Assembly (NCBI RefSeq): GCF_000746025.2
Contig: NZ_CP045798.1
Location: forward strand, 1 to 64,000
DNA length: 64,000 nucleotides
Direction: 5' to 3'
Origin: Thermanaerosceptrum fracticalcis
Lineage (GTDB): Bacteria; Bacillota; Peptococcia; DRI-13
Shown here: one piece after another, positions 43,543 to 53,260 of the stretch
How the letters are laid out: each line of letters begins with the position of its first letter
How positions within the stretch are numbered: position 1 is the first letter of the stretch
Translations under genes and position numbers: made by a program
The notes under the pieces: model-generated
What the model was told of the DNA's origin: nothing
Database searches by the model: none
The model's input: only the letters and a program-made list of their open reading frames with translations

Positions 43543-44355
43543 ATGTCCATACATAAGATATCCTGTCATATTGCCCAAATCCTCTCCAGGGAATTAGCCC
43601 TGGGAGAAGACGATTCAGAAGTGATGGCCTATGGGCTGGAAATTATCTTGAGCAGCGTGACTAAGTTGGTCGTGATCTTAAGCAGCGCCTATTTCCTAGA
43701 TATTTTTAGTACTACTATGGTAGCTTTACTTACCTTTAGCTCTTTCCGGCTGCTGTCGGGAGGGGTACACTTTAGTGATTACTACCGTTGCCTGGGTTTT
43801 GGGTTACTTATTATGCTCTCACTAGGCAAGCTGGCCCAGATATTTATACTCTCCCAAACATTCCATTTGCTGGTGTTTACTTTTGTTATCGGGTTATCTG
43901 CCTTTCTCCTCTGTTTGAAATGGGCTCCTGCCGAAAACCCAAATAAGATATTAACTGATGAGGAAAAAGAAAAGCTTAGGGTCTTATCCGTTATTTTTAC
44001 TGTTGTCTGGATGGGTATAATACATGTCTTTGTTGTATACAGCCAAGGTCGGTTTAATTCTTTGGTCATGGCCAGTGCAATGGGTATATGGGTGCAAAGT
44101 CTTACCTTGACTCCTCAGGCCTACAAGGCAGTAGGTTATATCAATATGTTGCTGGATTTCTTGAGGAAAGGAGGTGCTGAGTATGTTGAAAAAATGGTTG
44201 TACAGCTCCCTGGCAATAGTCCTGGTAGCTGTAGCCAATCTGGGTGTACAGCCTGCCAGCCTATTTACCTTTTACCAACCCAAGACGCCGAAGGCTTTAC
44301 AAAAATTCTAAAGGAGAAACCTTATGGTTGTAAAAGTTGTGATCGCCGAAGATGA
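43543..44355 (+). CDS. agrB: AgrB-like peptide-processing membrane protease, C-terminally extended
   Basis: The frame has 270 residues from ATG 43543. The AgrB active site GGVHFSDYYRC (His and Cys about 7 apart) and four to six membrane helices are present. AgrB cuts and cyclises AgrD and exports it. Usual length is about 190-210 residues, which here would end near 44180. Instead the frame goes on for about 57 residues across the whole of agrD, ends inside the regulator gene, and is Cys-rich (CSQSGCTACQP, YGCKSCDRRR). Either the native stop was lost or the tail is real. Confidence 0.85.
   Translation: MSIHKISCHIAQILSRELALGEDDSEVMAYGLEIILSSVTKLVVILSSAYFLDIFSTTMVALLTFSSFRLLSGGVHFSDYYRCLGFGLLIMLSLGKLAQIFILSQTFHLLVFTFVIGLSAFLLCLKWAPAENPNKILTDEEKEKLRVLSVIFTVVWMGIIHVFVVYSQGRFNSLVMASAMGIWVQSLTLTPQAYKAVGYINMLLDFLRKGGAEYVEKMVVQLPGNSPGSCSQSGCTACQPIYLLPTQDAEGFTKILKEKPYGCKSCDRRR
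44183..44311 (+). CDS. agrD: AgrD-type cyclic autoinducer prepeptide (Ser instead of Cys)
   Basis: This 42-residue gene starts after AAAGGAGGTGCTGAGT, a strong site. The amphipathic leader (MLKKWLYSSLAIVLVAVANLG) is followed by the core region VQPASLFTFYQP and the charged tail KTPKALQKF. Clostridial AgrD peptides usually read A-C-x-x-x-(Y/H)-(Q/E)-P-E-x-P-x-x-L. The Cys that forms the thiolactone is here Ser26 (codon AGC), so a lactone ring to the following residues is predicted, as known for Staphylococcus intermedius. The gene is fully inside the agrB frame. Confidence 0.85.
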   Translation: MLKKWLYSSLAIVLVAVANLGVQPASLFTFYQPKTPKALQKF

Positions 44356-45076
44356 TCAGCGGATGCAGTTGATCTTACGAAAGACATTGGAAGGCCTGGA
44401 GGATGTAAAGGTTATCCAGGAAGTAGGGGATGGCCTTGCCTTAGTAGAAGCGGTGGAGAAACTAAAGCCCGATGTTGTCTTTCTCGACATCGATATGCCC
44501 AGGATGGACGGGTTGGCGGCGGCAAAGGAAATAGTGGACATATACCCACAAATATTCATCATTTTTGCCACCGCCTATGCCCAGTACCACCAGGAGGCTT
44601 TTGATGTCTATGCCTTTGACTACCTGCTCAAGCCCTTTAAGCTAGACCGTATTAGCCGGACCATGGAGCGGGTCAAGGGGATAATTAAAGAAAGAAAACT
44701 GGCCAAATTATATGAGAAAAAGGTTGAAGGAGTCGGCAGCCTGCAAAAACTGATGGTGCAGGATAATCGTCGACTTCACTTTCTGGATACCCGAAATATT
44801 GTCATGGTAACTCGTGACGAACGAAAAACCAAAATTCATCTTACTGGGGAAAAGGTTATTCAAACGACCGATTCTCTGGAAACCCTGGAACAGCGTCTTA
44901 ATGGCAGACACTTTTTCCGTACCCATAAAGGGTATATCATCAACTTAAACATGCTCGTTTCCATGTCCCCCTTGGGTAAATCTACTTATGAACTGATACT
45001 GGCTAACACCAGGCAAACAGCCCTGGCCACGGCCGAAAAAGCTCAGGAATTGAAAAAGAGGTTCTTGCTTAGATAA
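44324..45076 (+). CDS. LytTR-family response regulator (AgrA-like)
   Basis: The 250-residue protein has a receiver domain (AEDDQRMQ acid pair, phosphoacceptor in VVFLDIDMPRMDG, Lys in LLKPFKLD), a linker helix, and a LytTR DNA-binding domain (residues about 145-248, FFRTHKGYIINLNMLV). It follows agrD by 12 bases with AAAGGAG upstream. LytTR proteins bind 9-bp direct repeats one helical period apart, such as the 21-bp spaced repeats found here before the operon and the peptidase genes. Confidence 0.92.
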   Translation: MVVKVVIAEDDQRMQLILRKTLEGLEDVKVIQEVGDGLALVEAVEKLKPDVVFLDIDMPRMDGLAAAKEIVDIYPQIFIIFATAYAQYHQEAFDVYAFDYLLKPFKLDRISRTMERVKGIIKERKLAKLYEKKVEGVGSLQKLMVQDNRRLHFLDTRNIVMVTRDERKTKIHLTGEKVIQTTDSLETLEQRLNGRHFFRTHKGYIINLNMLVSMSPLGKSTYELILANTRQTALATAEKAQELKKRFLLR

Positions 45077-45087
45077 TAATTAAAACG

Positions 45088-45126
45088 AAAAGAGAAGGAG
45101 TACTTTTTTATACTGCCTTCTCTTTT
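45088..45126 (+). terminator. agr-type terminator of the intact locus
   Basis: AAAAGAGAAGG / CCTTCTCTTTT with an inner AGTA/TACT pair, then TTGTTT. Same as copies at 38553, 53162 and 54691. Confidence 0.85.
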
Positions 45127-45164
45127 TTGTTTAGGTAATGTTTTATAAGAAATTACACTTTCAG

Positions 45165-45194
45165 GCAGGCAAATTCCCTTTTGGGACGGGTAAT
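45165..45194 (+). promoter_or_regulatory. LytTR-type site behind intact agr locus
   Basis: GCAGGCAAA (45165) and ACGGGTAAT (45186), 21 bp apart. The effector gene expected downstream is missing. Confidence 0.6.
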
Positions 45195-45463
45195 GGCACT
45201 TTATAGACGAGGTTATGAGACAGTCCTAAATTTTTACACTAAAGTAGGAAGTGAAGGGAGAAGAAAGGGGGTGAATCCAGTGGGCTGAAAGAATTTTTCC
45301 GGAATTTATTGGATGTCGTTAAATGACATAAGTTGGTGATAGCATACAAGAGATGCCATTTAGGTTTAATTCTCTTCCCTTGGTAGGCACTCACCTAAGG
45401 CTATTTTCCCAAAGACATCCTAACCATAAACACCTATTGTGAGTAATTAGGCTTTTAATTATC
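45195..45463. other. Repeat module behind intact agr locus, no gene
   Basis: The leader module (45195-45337) is a mosaic: it follows the 38.6 kb copy up to GAAGTGAAGGGAG, then matches the module at 28.37-28.44 kb. No start codon with ribosome site or open frame follows before the first IS110 copy. The effector cassette seems to have been lost here, unless the gene at 51559 is its displaced effector. Confidence 0.6.
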
Positions 45464-45466
45464 AAA

Positions 45467-46092
45467 GACTAAAAAACTAAAGAGCAACTGCAAATTTGGT
45501 GTTATGTAAACCAAATTCTTAGCTGCTCTTAGTATACAAGGTGTGATCACCATGTTCAATGTATAGATAAGTCCCGTTAGGGGAGCTACACCACGGATAT
45601 GGGTTATACAAGTACTTTCATCCTGGAAATGACGCCGACTCAGGGCATACACGCAATCGAAAAATGAAACTAGGGCTCCACAAATTATTGAAGATCGCAA
45701 ACGCGCTTTATCTTTCTTCCATTTGCCTTATTTCATTTACCCAGGCTATATGTGGTTAAATTTTTACGTTAGTACTGATTAAGAAAAACACCAATGCAAG
45801 CTCGAGTGATTTTTTTTCTCTAAAAACCACCCATGCCTAGAAGGCACAACCAATTATGAAAATATGTAGAAGTGATTACAATGGTCTAATTTTCTGCTAC
45901 ATTGGAATTATCAGGGACAAAGGTTGATTGTATTTTGATGGTATAACCTCGACTAAAAACCTAACCTGATTGCCTTTGAGCACGGCCAATTGTCGCCCCT
46001 TGTTTTTAAGGACTTGGGAACAGCACGGGTACTAAACTCCATATTTTCTCGGGCAATCATCCCTGAAATCCATTGGAGCAGGAGTGAGTCGT
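45467..46092 (+). ncRNA. IS110 left non-coding region, candidate bridge RNA (first copy)
   Basis: IS110-subgroup elements encode a bridge RNA between left end and recombinase gene. This 626-base region begins with a long hairpin (AAGAGCA ... AATTTGGT with ACCAAATT ... TGCTCTT, about 45480-45532) and then has shorter structured segments (AGTCCCGTTAGGGGAGCT). The RNA limits cannot be set by eye. Identical regions lie at 47461-48086 and 49455-50080. Confidence 0.5.
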
Positions 46093-47330
46093 ATGCAAGA
46101 CATTCTGGAAATTTGTTGTGGTCTTGATGTCCACAAGGAAACTGTTGTCGCCTGCTTATTAAAAGGCAATGTTGACGGGGAACCAGTTAAAACCATCCGC
46201 ACTTTTTCCACCCTTCTTGCTGGACTTGATGAACTAAAAGCCTGGCTGGAAGAGGAAAACTGCCGGAATGTGGCTATGGAAAGTACTGGTGTTTATTGGC
46301 AGCCTGTATATAACGTACTGGAAGAAGCCTTTGACGGCAGTATGGTTTTGATTGTTACCAACGCCCGGCACATGAAGAATGTTCCTGGCAAAAAGACCGA
46401 CATGAAGGACGCTGAATGGATAGCCACTCTCTTGCGTGCCGGATTGTTAGAAGGAAGTTTTATCCCCTCGAAACCTATCCGGGAACTCCGTAATCTGACC
46501 CGGTACCGTAAAAGCATCGTCGAGGAAATTACTTCCCAGAAAAATCGGATTGAAAAGCACTTACAAAGCTGCGGCTTTAAGCTGTCAACATTTCTTACCG
46601 ATATATTCGGCGTATCAGGCCGAGCAATTATAGATCACCTTTGCTGCTACGGGAAGATATCTGCCCGCGAAGTAGAAACATTTGTAAAGGGGCGCGCTAA
46701 GAGCAAGCTCCATGAGATCAAACAGGCTGTCAATGGTAAAATGGATGTTCACCAAAGGGAGTTCCTCAAGCTTTTGCTAGGGTGGCTGGATCAGCACTAC
46801 GAGCATCTTCACCAGGTAGAGCAAAAGCTTGAGGAAAAACTCAAGCAATATCAAAGACAACTGGAGCAACTGGACGGCATCCCGGGGATTGACAAAACCG
46901 CCGCTGCTGCAATCTTGGCGGAAATCGGCATTGATATGAGCCGATTCAAAACCGCGGAACATATCTGTTCCTGGGCGGGCTTAAGTCCTGGTAATAATGA
47001 AAGTGCAGGAAAAAAAAGTCCACCCGTACCACCCATGGCAACACCTATCTAAAACGAATCCTTTGCGAAATTGCCTGGTGCATCACCCGAATACGCGATA
47101 GCTATTTATCGTCTTGGTACTGGAAGATAAAACAACGCCGCGGGGCCAAGAAAGCTCTCATTGCATTAGCCAGAAAGCTCCTCGTGATCATTTACAACTT
47201 ATTGAAGAAAGATGTTGACTACGACGAGACATCCTTTGAAAAAGCTAAACAAAAACAGGAAAAATTCCGTGTAAAAAGAATTATTGCCGAAGCTAAAAAA
47301 CTCGGTCTGGAGGTGAGAGAAGTCCAGTAA
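46093..47330 (+). CDS. IS110 transposase, copy 1 (-1 frameshift at A8)
   Basis: ATG 46093 follows GGAGCAGGAG (a GTG at 46084 touches it). The N-terminal DEDD domain (CGLDVHKETVVACLL, AMESTGVYW, KKTDMKDAEWIATLL) and the transposase_20 domain (LDGIPGIDKTAAAAILAEIG, AGLSPGNNESAGK) lie in one frame that stops at 47052. The rest of the family C-terminus (STRTTHGNTYLKRILCEIAW to EVREVQ) lies in the -1 frame, reached by slipping one base at GGAAAAAAAAGT (47008-47019). The shifted product has 412 residues, a normal length. Confidence 0.88.
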
Positions 47331-48086
47331 GCTGTCTAACAGTTATATCCTCCAGAAGGATTAATCCGTCAGATGCATGAACTTGCATCTGCTAGTTCGT
47401 TATTGTCTTTTTTGCCTTACAAGCATATTGATTATTTGATAGGGTTATTTTCGTACTAAAGACTAAAAAACTAAAGAGCAACTGCAAATTTGGTGTTATG
47501 TAAACCAAATTCTTAGCTGCTCTTAGTATACAAGGTGTGATCACCATGTTCAATGTATAGATAAGTCCCGTTAGGGGAGCTACACCACGGATATGGGTTA
47601 TACAAGTACTTTCATCCTGGAAATGACGCCGACTCAGGGCATACACGCAATCGAAAAATGAAACTAGGGCTCCACAAATTATTGAAGATCGCAAACGCGC
47701 TTTATCTTTCTTCCATTTGCCTTATTTCATTTACCCAGGCTATATGTGGTTAAATTTTTACGTTAGTACTGATTAAGAAAAACACCAATGCAAGCTCGAG
47801 TGATTTTTTTTCTCTAAAAACCACCCATGCCTAGAAGGCACAACCAATTATGAAAATATGTAGAAGTGATTACAATGGTCTAATTTTCTGCTACATTGGA
47901 ATTATCAGGGACAAAGGTTGATTGTATTTTGATGGTATAACCTCGACTAAAAACCTAACCTGATTGCCTTTGAGCACGGCCAATTGTCGCCCCTTGTTTT
48001 TAAGGACTTGGGAACAGCACGGGTACTAAACTCCATATTTTCTCGGGCAATCATCCCTGAAATCCATTGGAGCAGGAGTGAGTCGT

Positions 48087-49324
48087 ATGCAAGACATTCT
48101 GGAAATTTGTTGTGGTCTTGATGTCCACAAGGAAACTGTTGTCGCCTGCTTATTAAAAGGCAATGTTGACGGGGAACCAGTTAAAACCATCCGCACTTTT
48201 TCCACCCTTCTTGCTGGACTTGATGAACTAAAAGCCTGGCTGGAAGAGGAAAACTGCCGGAATGTGGCTATGGAAAGTACTGGTGTTTATTGGCAGCCTG
48301 TATATAACGTACTGGAAGAAGCCTTTGACGGCAGTATGGTTTTGATTGTTACCAACGCCCGGCACATGAAGAATGTTCCTGGCAAAAAGACCGACATGAA
48401 GGACGCTGAATGGATAGCCACTCTCTTGCGTGCCGGATTGTTAGAAGGAAGTTTTATCCCCTCGAAACCTATCCGGGAACTCCGTAATCTGACCCGGTAC
48501 CGTAAAAGCATCGTCGAGGAAATTACTTCCCAGAAAAATCGGATTGAAAAGCACTTACAAAGCTGCGGCTTTAAGCTGTCAACATTTCTTACCGATATAT
48601 TCGGCGTATCAGGCCGAGCAATTATAGATCACCTTTGCTGCTACGGGAAGATATCTGCCCGCGAAGTAGAAACATTTGTAAAGGGGCGCGCTAAGAGCAA
48701 GCTCCATGAGATCAAACAGGCTGTCAATGGTAAAATGGATGTTCACCAAAGGGAGTTCCTCAAGCTTTTGCTAGGGTGGCTGGATCAGCACTACGAGCAT
48801 CTTCACCAGGTAGAGCAAAAGCTTGAGGAAAAACTCAAGCAATATCAAAGACAACTGGAGCAACTGGACGGCATCCCGGGGATTGACAAAACCGCCGCTG
48901 CTGCAATCTTGGCGGAAATCGGCATTGATATGAGCCGATTCAAAACCGCGGAACATATCTGTTCCTGGGCGGGCTTAAGTCCTGGTAATAATGAAAGTGC
49001 AGGAAAAAAAAGTCCACCCGTACCACCCATGGCAACACCTATCTAAAACGAATCCTTTGCGAAATTGCCTGGTGCATCACCCGAATACGCGATAGCTATT
49101 TATCGTCTTGGTACTGGAAGATAAAACAACGCCGCGGGGCCAAGAAAGCTCTCATTGCATTAGCCAGAAAGCTCCTCGTGATCATTTACAACTTATTGAA
49201 GAAAGATGTTGACTACGACGAGACATCCTTTGAAAAAGCTAAACAAAAACAGGAAAAATTCCGTGTAAAAAGAATTATTGCCGAAGCTAAAAAACTCGGT
49301 CTGGAGGTGAGAGAAGTCCAGTAA
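48087..49324 (+). CDS. IS110 transposase, copy 2 (-1 frameshift at A8)
   Basis: Sequence identical to copy 1, including the A8 run, here at about 49004-49011. The zero-frame product stops at 49046. Confidence 0.88.
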
Positions 49325-50080
49325 GCTGTCTAACAGTTATATCCTCCAGAAGGATTAATCCGTCAGATGCATGAACTTGCATCTGCTAGTTCGTTATTGT
49401 CTTTTTTGCCTTACAAGCATATTGATTATTTGATAGGGTTATTTTCGTACTAAAGACTAAAAAACTAAAGAGCAACTGCAAATTTGGTGTTATGTAAACC
49501 AAATTCTTAGCTGCTCTTAGTATACAAGGTGTGATCACCATGTTCAATGTATAGATAAGTCCCGTTAGGGGAGCTACACCACGGATATGGGTTATACAAG
49601 TACTTTCATCCTGGAAATGACGCCGACTCAGGGCATACACGCAATCGAAAAATGAAACTAGGGCTCCACAAATTATTGAAGATCGCAAACGCGCTTTATC
49701 TTTCTTCCATTTGCCTTATTTCATTTACCCAGGCTATATGTGGTTAAATTTTTACGTTAGTACTGATTAAGAAAAACACCAATGCAAGCTCGAGTGATTT
49801 TTTTTCTCTAAAAACCACCCATGCCTAGAAGGCACAACCAATTATGAAAATATGTAGAAGTGATTACAATGGTCTAATTTTCTGCTACATTGGAATTATC
49901 AGGGACAAAGGTTGATTGTATTTTGATGGTATAACCTCGACTAAAAACCTAACCTGATTGCCTTTGAGCACGGCCAATTGTCGCCCCTTGTTTTTAAGGA
50001 CTTGGGAACAGCACGGGTACTAAACTCCATATTTTCTCGGGCAATCATCCCTGAAATCCATTGGAGCAGGAGTGAGTCGT

Positions 50081-51318
50081 ATGCAAGACATTCTGGAAAT
50101 TTGTTGTGGTCTTGATGTCCACAAGGAAACTGTTGTCGCCTGCTTATTAAAAGGCAATGTTGACGGGGAACCAGTTAAAACCATCCGCACTTTTTCCACC
50201 CTTCTTGCTGGACTTGATGAACTAAAAGCCTGGCTGGAAGAGGAAAACTGCCGGAATGTGGCTATGGAAAGTACTGGTGTTTATTGGCAGCCTGTATATA
50301 ACGTACTGGAAGAAGCCTTTGACGGCAGTATGGTTTTGATTGTTACCAACGCCCGGCACATGAAGAATGTTCCTGGCAAAAAGACCGACATGAAGGACGC
50401 TGAATGGATAGCCACTCTCTTGCGTGCCGGATTGTTAGAAGGAAGTTTTATCCCCTCGAAACCTATCCGGGAACTCCGTAATCTGACCCGGTACCGTAAA
50501 AGCATCGTCGAGGAAATTACTTCCCAGAAAAATCGGATTGAAAAGCACTTACAAAGCTGCGGCTTTAAGCTGTCAACATTTCTTACCGATATATTCGGCG
50601 TATCAGGCCGAGCAATTATAGATCACCTTTGCTGCTACGGGAAGATATCTGCCCGCGAAGTAGAAACATTTGTAAAGGGGCGCGCTAAGAGCAAGCTCCA
50701 TGAGATCAAACAGGCTGTCAATGGTAAAATGGATGTTCACCAAAGGGAGTTCCTCAAGCTTTTGCTAGGGTGGCTGGATCAGCACTACGAGCATCTTCAC
50801 CAGGTAGAGCAAAAGCTTGAGGAAAAACTCAAGCAATATCAAAGACAACTGGAGCAACTGGACGGCATCCCGGGGATTGACAAAACCGCCGCTGCTGCAA
50901 TCTTGGCGGAAATCGGCATTGATATGAGCCGATTCAAAACCGCGGAACATATCTGTTCCTGGGCGGGCTTAAGTCCTGGTAATAATGAAAGTGCAGGAAA
51001 AAAAAGTCCACCCGTACCACCCATGGCAACACCTATCTAAAACGAATCCTTTGCGAAATTGCCTGGTGCATCACCCGAATACGCGATAGCTATTTATCGT
51101 CTTGGTACTGGAAGATAAAACAACGCCGCGGGGCCAAGAAAGCTCTCATTGCATTAGCCAGAAAGCTCCTCGTGATCATTTACAACTTATTGAAGAAAGA
51201 TGTTGACTACGACGAGACATCCTTTGAAAAAGCTAAACAAAAACAGGAAAAATTCCGTGTAAAAAGAATTATTGCCGAAGCTAAAAAACTCGGTCTGGAG
51301 GTGAGAGAAGTCCAGTAA
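50081..51318 (+). CDS. IS110 transposase, copy 3 (-1 frameshift at A8)
   Basis: Sequence identical to copies 1 and 2, A8 run at about 50998-51005. The zero-frame product stops at 51040. Its right flank (after 51445) is island DNA leading to the C39-like gene. Confidence 0.88.
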
Positions 51319-51558
51319 GCTGTCTAACAGTTATATCCTCCAGAAGGATTAATCCGTCAGATGCATGAACTTGCATCTGCTAGTTCGTTATTGTCTTTTT
51401 TGCCTTACAAGCATATTGATTATTTGATAGGGTTATTTTCGTACTAAAACATAAAAGTTTTCCACCCACTAGAACTTTTATAGATTTATTTGTCTAATTA
51501 GTACCAAGAAGGTGTGGTATTCAAAACCAAATTAATTTTTGAAAGGTAGGGAAAAAAC

Positions 51559-52236
51559 TTGAAAAAATTATATGCTATCCTATTGCTGGTTGGATTAATG
51601 GTATCCTCTTTAGATACACTTGCAGCTCCGAAACAACCACAGGTGATTGATTTTACTCAAAACACTCCCAACATTTATGGAGATGTTGCGCGGACAGCAG
51701 ATTTCCGTGTTCGCTTACTGCTCCCCCCTTATAACATTAATATGCCTGTTCCTGCATTCAGTCAGAACGATTTGTCTTGGAAGAATGACCTCATGAAAAC
51801 TGAAAATCAAACAATTGGTAATGCCGGTTGCGCGTTAACCTCTTCAACAATGGTTGCAGCCTACTATGGAAAAAACACTACTCCCAAAATATTTAATATT
51901 GATATGGGAAATTACGCATGCCCCTTATATTGGACAGAGGTTGCTGGTCGGGGAGGAAGCGGCTACATTTCCGGTATCAACACCCTCATAAACAATCCTT
52001 CACTTAATACATTTTTCAGTTATGCACAGGTAGCCATGGAGCAAAATAAACCTGTAGTATTAGGTTTTGTTCAGACTAACGGTAGAACACATTATGTTGT
52101 AGTAAAGGCTGTATACGGCCAGGGAACCAGCTTAATGGATTATGGCTGCATAGATCCCAATACGGGAACTTACCGAAACCTTGTAGATGTCGTTGGCAGT
52201 CAACCTCTATACAAACTAGTAATTTACAACAGATAA
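51559..52236 (+). CDS. Exported C39-like cysteine peptidase
   Basis: The 225-residue protein starts at TTG 51559 after AAAGGTAGGG. A signal peptide (LYAILLLVGLMVSSLDTLAA) is followed by a Peptidase_C39_2-type domain: PVPAFSQNDLSWKNDLM, active-site Cys in IGNAGCALTSSTMVAAYYG, and His in GRTHYVVVKAVYG, then an Asp in the YGCIDPNTG turn. No LytTR-type site lies directly upstream; the IS110 array separates it from the module at 45165. It is followed by a lipoprotein gene, again as a pair. Confidence 0.85.
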   Translation: MKKLYAILLLVGLMVSSLDTLAAPKQPQVIDFTQNTPNIYGDVARTADFRVRLLLPPYNINMPVPAFSQNDLSWKNDLMKTENQTIGNAGCALTSSTMVAAYYGKNTTPKIFNIDMGNYACPLYWTEVAGRGGSGYISGINTLINNPSLNTFFSYAQVAMEQNKPVVLGFVQTNGRTHYVVVKAVYGQGTSLMDYGCIDPNTGTYRNLVDVVGSQPLYKLVIYNR

Positions 52237-52331
52237 AATATGGAAGTACTCAGCTAATTAAAATAACACCTTCTTGGTATATAATATAGTGTTAAGTATA
52301 GTGTTAGAAAATTCTTTTAGGAGTGTGGATA

Positions 52332-52826
52332 TTGATTAAAAGCAAGATTAAAAAAATGGAAGTAATAGCTTTAATTACATTACTTCTTTTTATCAGTGCC
52401 TGTGGAGTTTATAACAAACACAAGAAGCAAGACAACAATCCTTCTGTTGCCCCCGTCACCTTTCATTCAATAGTATTAAAAAATGAAATCGAGGTCAGTA
52501 TACCTGAAACCTGGAAAGATAAGTGTAAAATTACCGAAGACAATAACCAGGTTATTTTTTCATATCAACTATCATCAGAGCGAGAAATTGAACTATTTAA
52601 AATTATGTTTTGGTCGCTTGAGGAGTATAAAAACATAAGAAAATTAGAAGGTGACAGCTTTAATGAGGCTTATATAATTGGACAAAATGAAAAGCATGTT
52701 TATTATTTTATTGCCCCAATAGATATTGATTTAACCGAAGAGGAATTAAAAAAATACGCAAACGTGGTCCCTTCTATTTATGGGCACATTAATGACATCT
52801 TCAAAAATATAAAGATACTGAAATAG
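52332..52826 (+). CDS. Lipoprotein partner of C39-like peptidase
   Basis: The start is TTG 52332, 8 bases after AGGAG (a GTG at 52323 touches the site). The N-terminus has a lipobox (LLFISACG) with Cys at about residue 25. The mature part of about 140 residues is mixed alpha/beta (SIVLKNEIEVSIPETWKDK) and resembles PsbP/DUF-type lipoproteins only loosely. It is the second gene of the cassette. An immunity or inhibitor role is inferred from the repeated pairing. Confidence 0.7.
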   Translation: MIKSKIKKMEVIALITLLLFISACGVYNKHKKQDNNPSVAPVTFHSIVLKNEIEVSIPETWKDKCKITEDNNQVIFSYQLSSEREIELFKIMFWSLEEYKNIRKLEGDSFNEAYIIGQNEKHVYYFIAPIDIDLTEEELKKYANVVPSIYGHINDIFKNIKILK

Positions 52827-52954
52827 ATTGTACCTTTATAAACAAAGTAGCAATGAGCCTTCCTTAGCTACTTCCATGCCGTCAACATCAGCCCCTGGAT
52901 TAGTGAATATTTTATAGCCCCCTCATAAGAGACAATTTTTTTGTTAATATTTAT

Positions 52955-53149
52955 TTTGGCAGCCTGCAAAAACTGATGGTACAGGATAATCATAAATTCC
53001 ATTTCCTGGATATGAGGAGTATTGTCATGGTGACACGTGAAGAGCGATCTACTTATGAACTGATACTGGCTAACACCAAGCAAACAGCTCTGGTCACGAC
53101 TGAAAAAGCCTAGGAATTGAAAAAGAGGTTTGGGAAGAATCTTGCTTAG
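52955..53149 (+). pseudogene. LytTR regulator, decayed 3' part (copy C)
   Basis: The DNA follows the regulator gene from GSLQKLMVQDN onward with many changes, lacks about 50 codons in the middle, and has a stop in KAxELKKR (GCCTAGGAATTG). It then joins the same terminator and LytTR-site module. It shows that a third agr locus once lay here. Confidence 0.8.
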
Positions 53150-53161
53150 ATAACAGAAGCG

Positions 53162-53201
53162 AAAAAGAGAAGAGAGTACTTTGATGTACTGCCTTCTTTT
53201 T
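53162..53201 (+). terminator. agr-type terminator, copy C
   Basis: AAAAAGAGAAGAGAGTAC ... GTACTGCCTTCTTTTTTT, a diverged form of the copy at 45088. Confidence 0.75.
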
Positions 53202-53230
53202 TTGTGTAGGTAATATTTTATAAAAAAATT

Positions 53231-53260
53231 ACACTTTTAGACAGACAAATTCCGTTTTGG
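53231..53260 (+). promoter_or_regulatory. LytTR-type site, diverged, upstream of S1-like fragment
   Basis: ACAGACAAA (53231) and ACGTGAAGG (53252), 21 bp apart. The second half is poor because a deletion joins the module directly to GAAGGGAG. Confidence 0.4.

Larger units (their letters stand above)
45464..51445 (+). mobile_element. Three identical IS110 elements in tandem (period 1994 bp)
   Basis: Unit boundaries are about 45464-47457, 47458-49451 and 49452-51445. The units appear base-identical in coding and non-coding parts. The outer flanks (TTAATTATCAAA on the left, ACATAAAAGTTTTCC on the right) lack inverted repeats, as usual for IS110. The left non-coding part (about 629 bp) is much longer than the right (127 bp), which fits the IS110 rather than the IS1111 subgroup. 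Exact ends are uncertain by 3 to 5 bases because AAA is shared at each junction. Confidence 0.9.

Noticed and set aside
47392-47694. Minus-strand open frame of 100 residues in the IS110 left end
   Set aside because: No ribosome site or recognisable motif, lies over the structured left end expected to encode an RNA, and recurs only because the unit is repeated.
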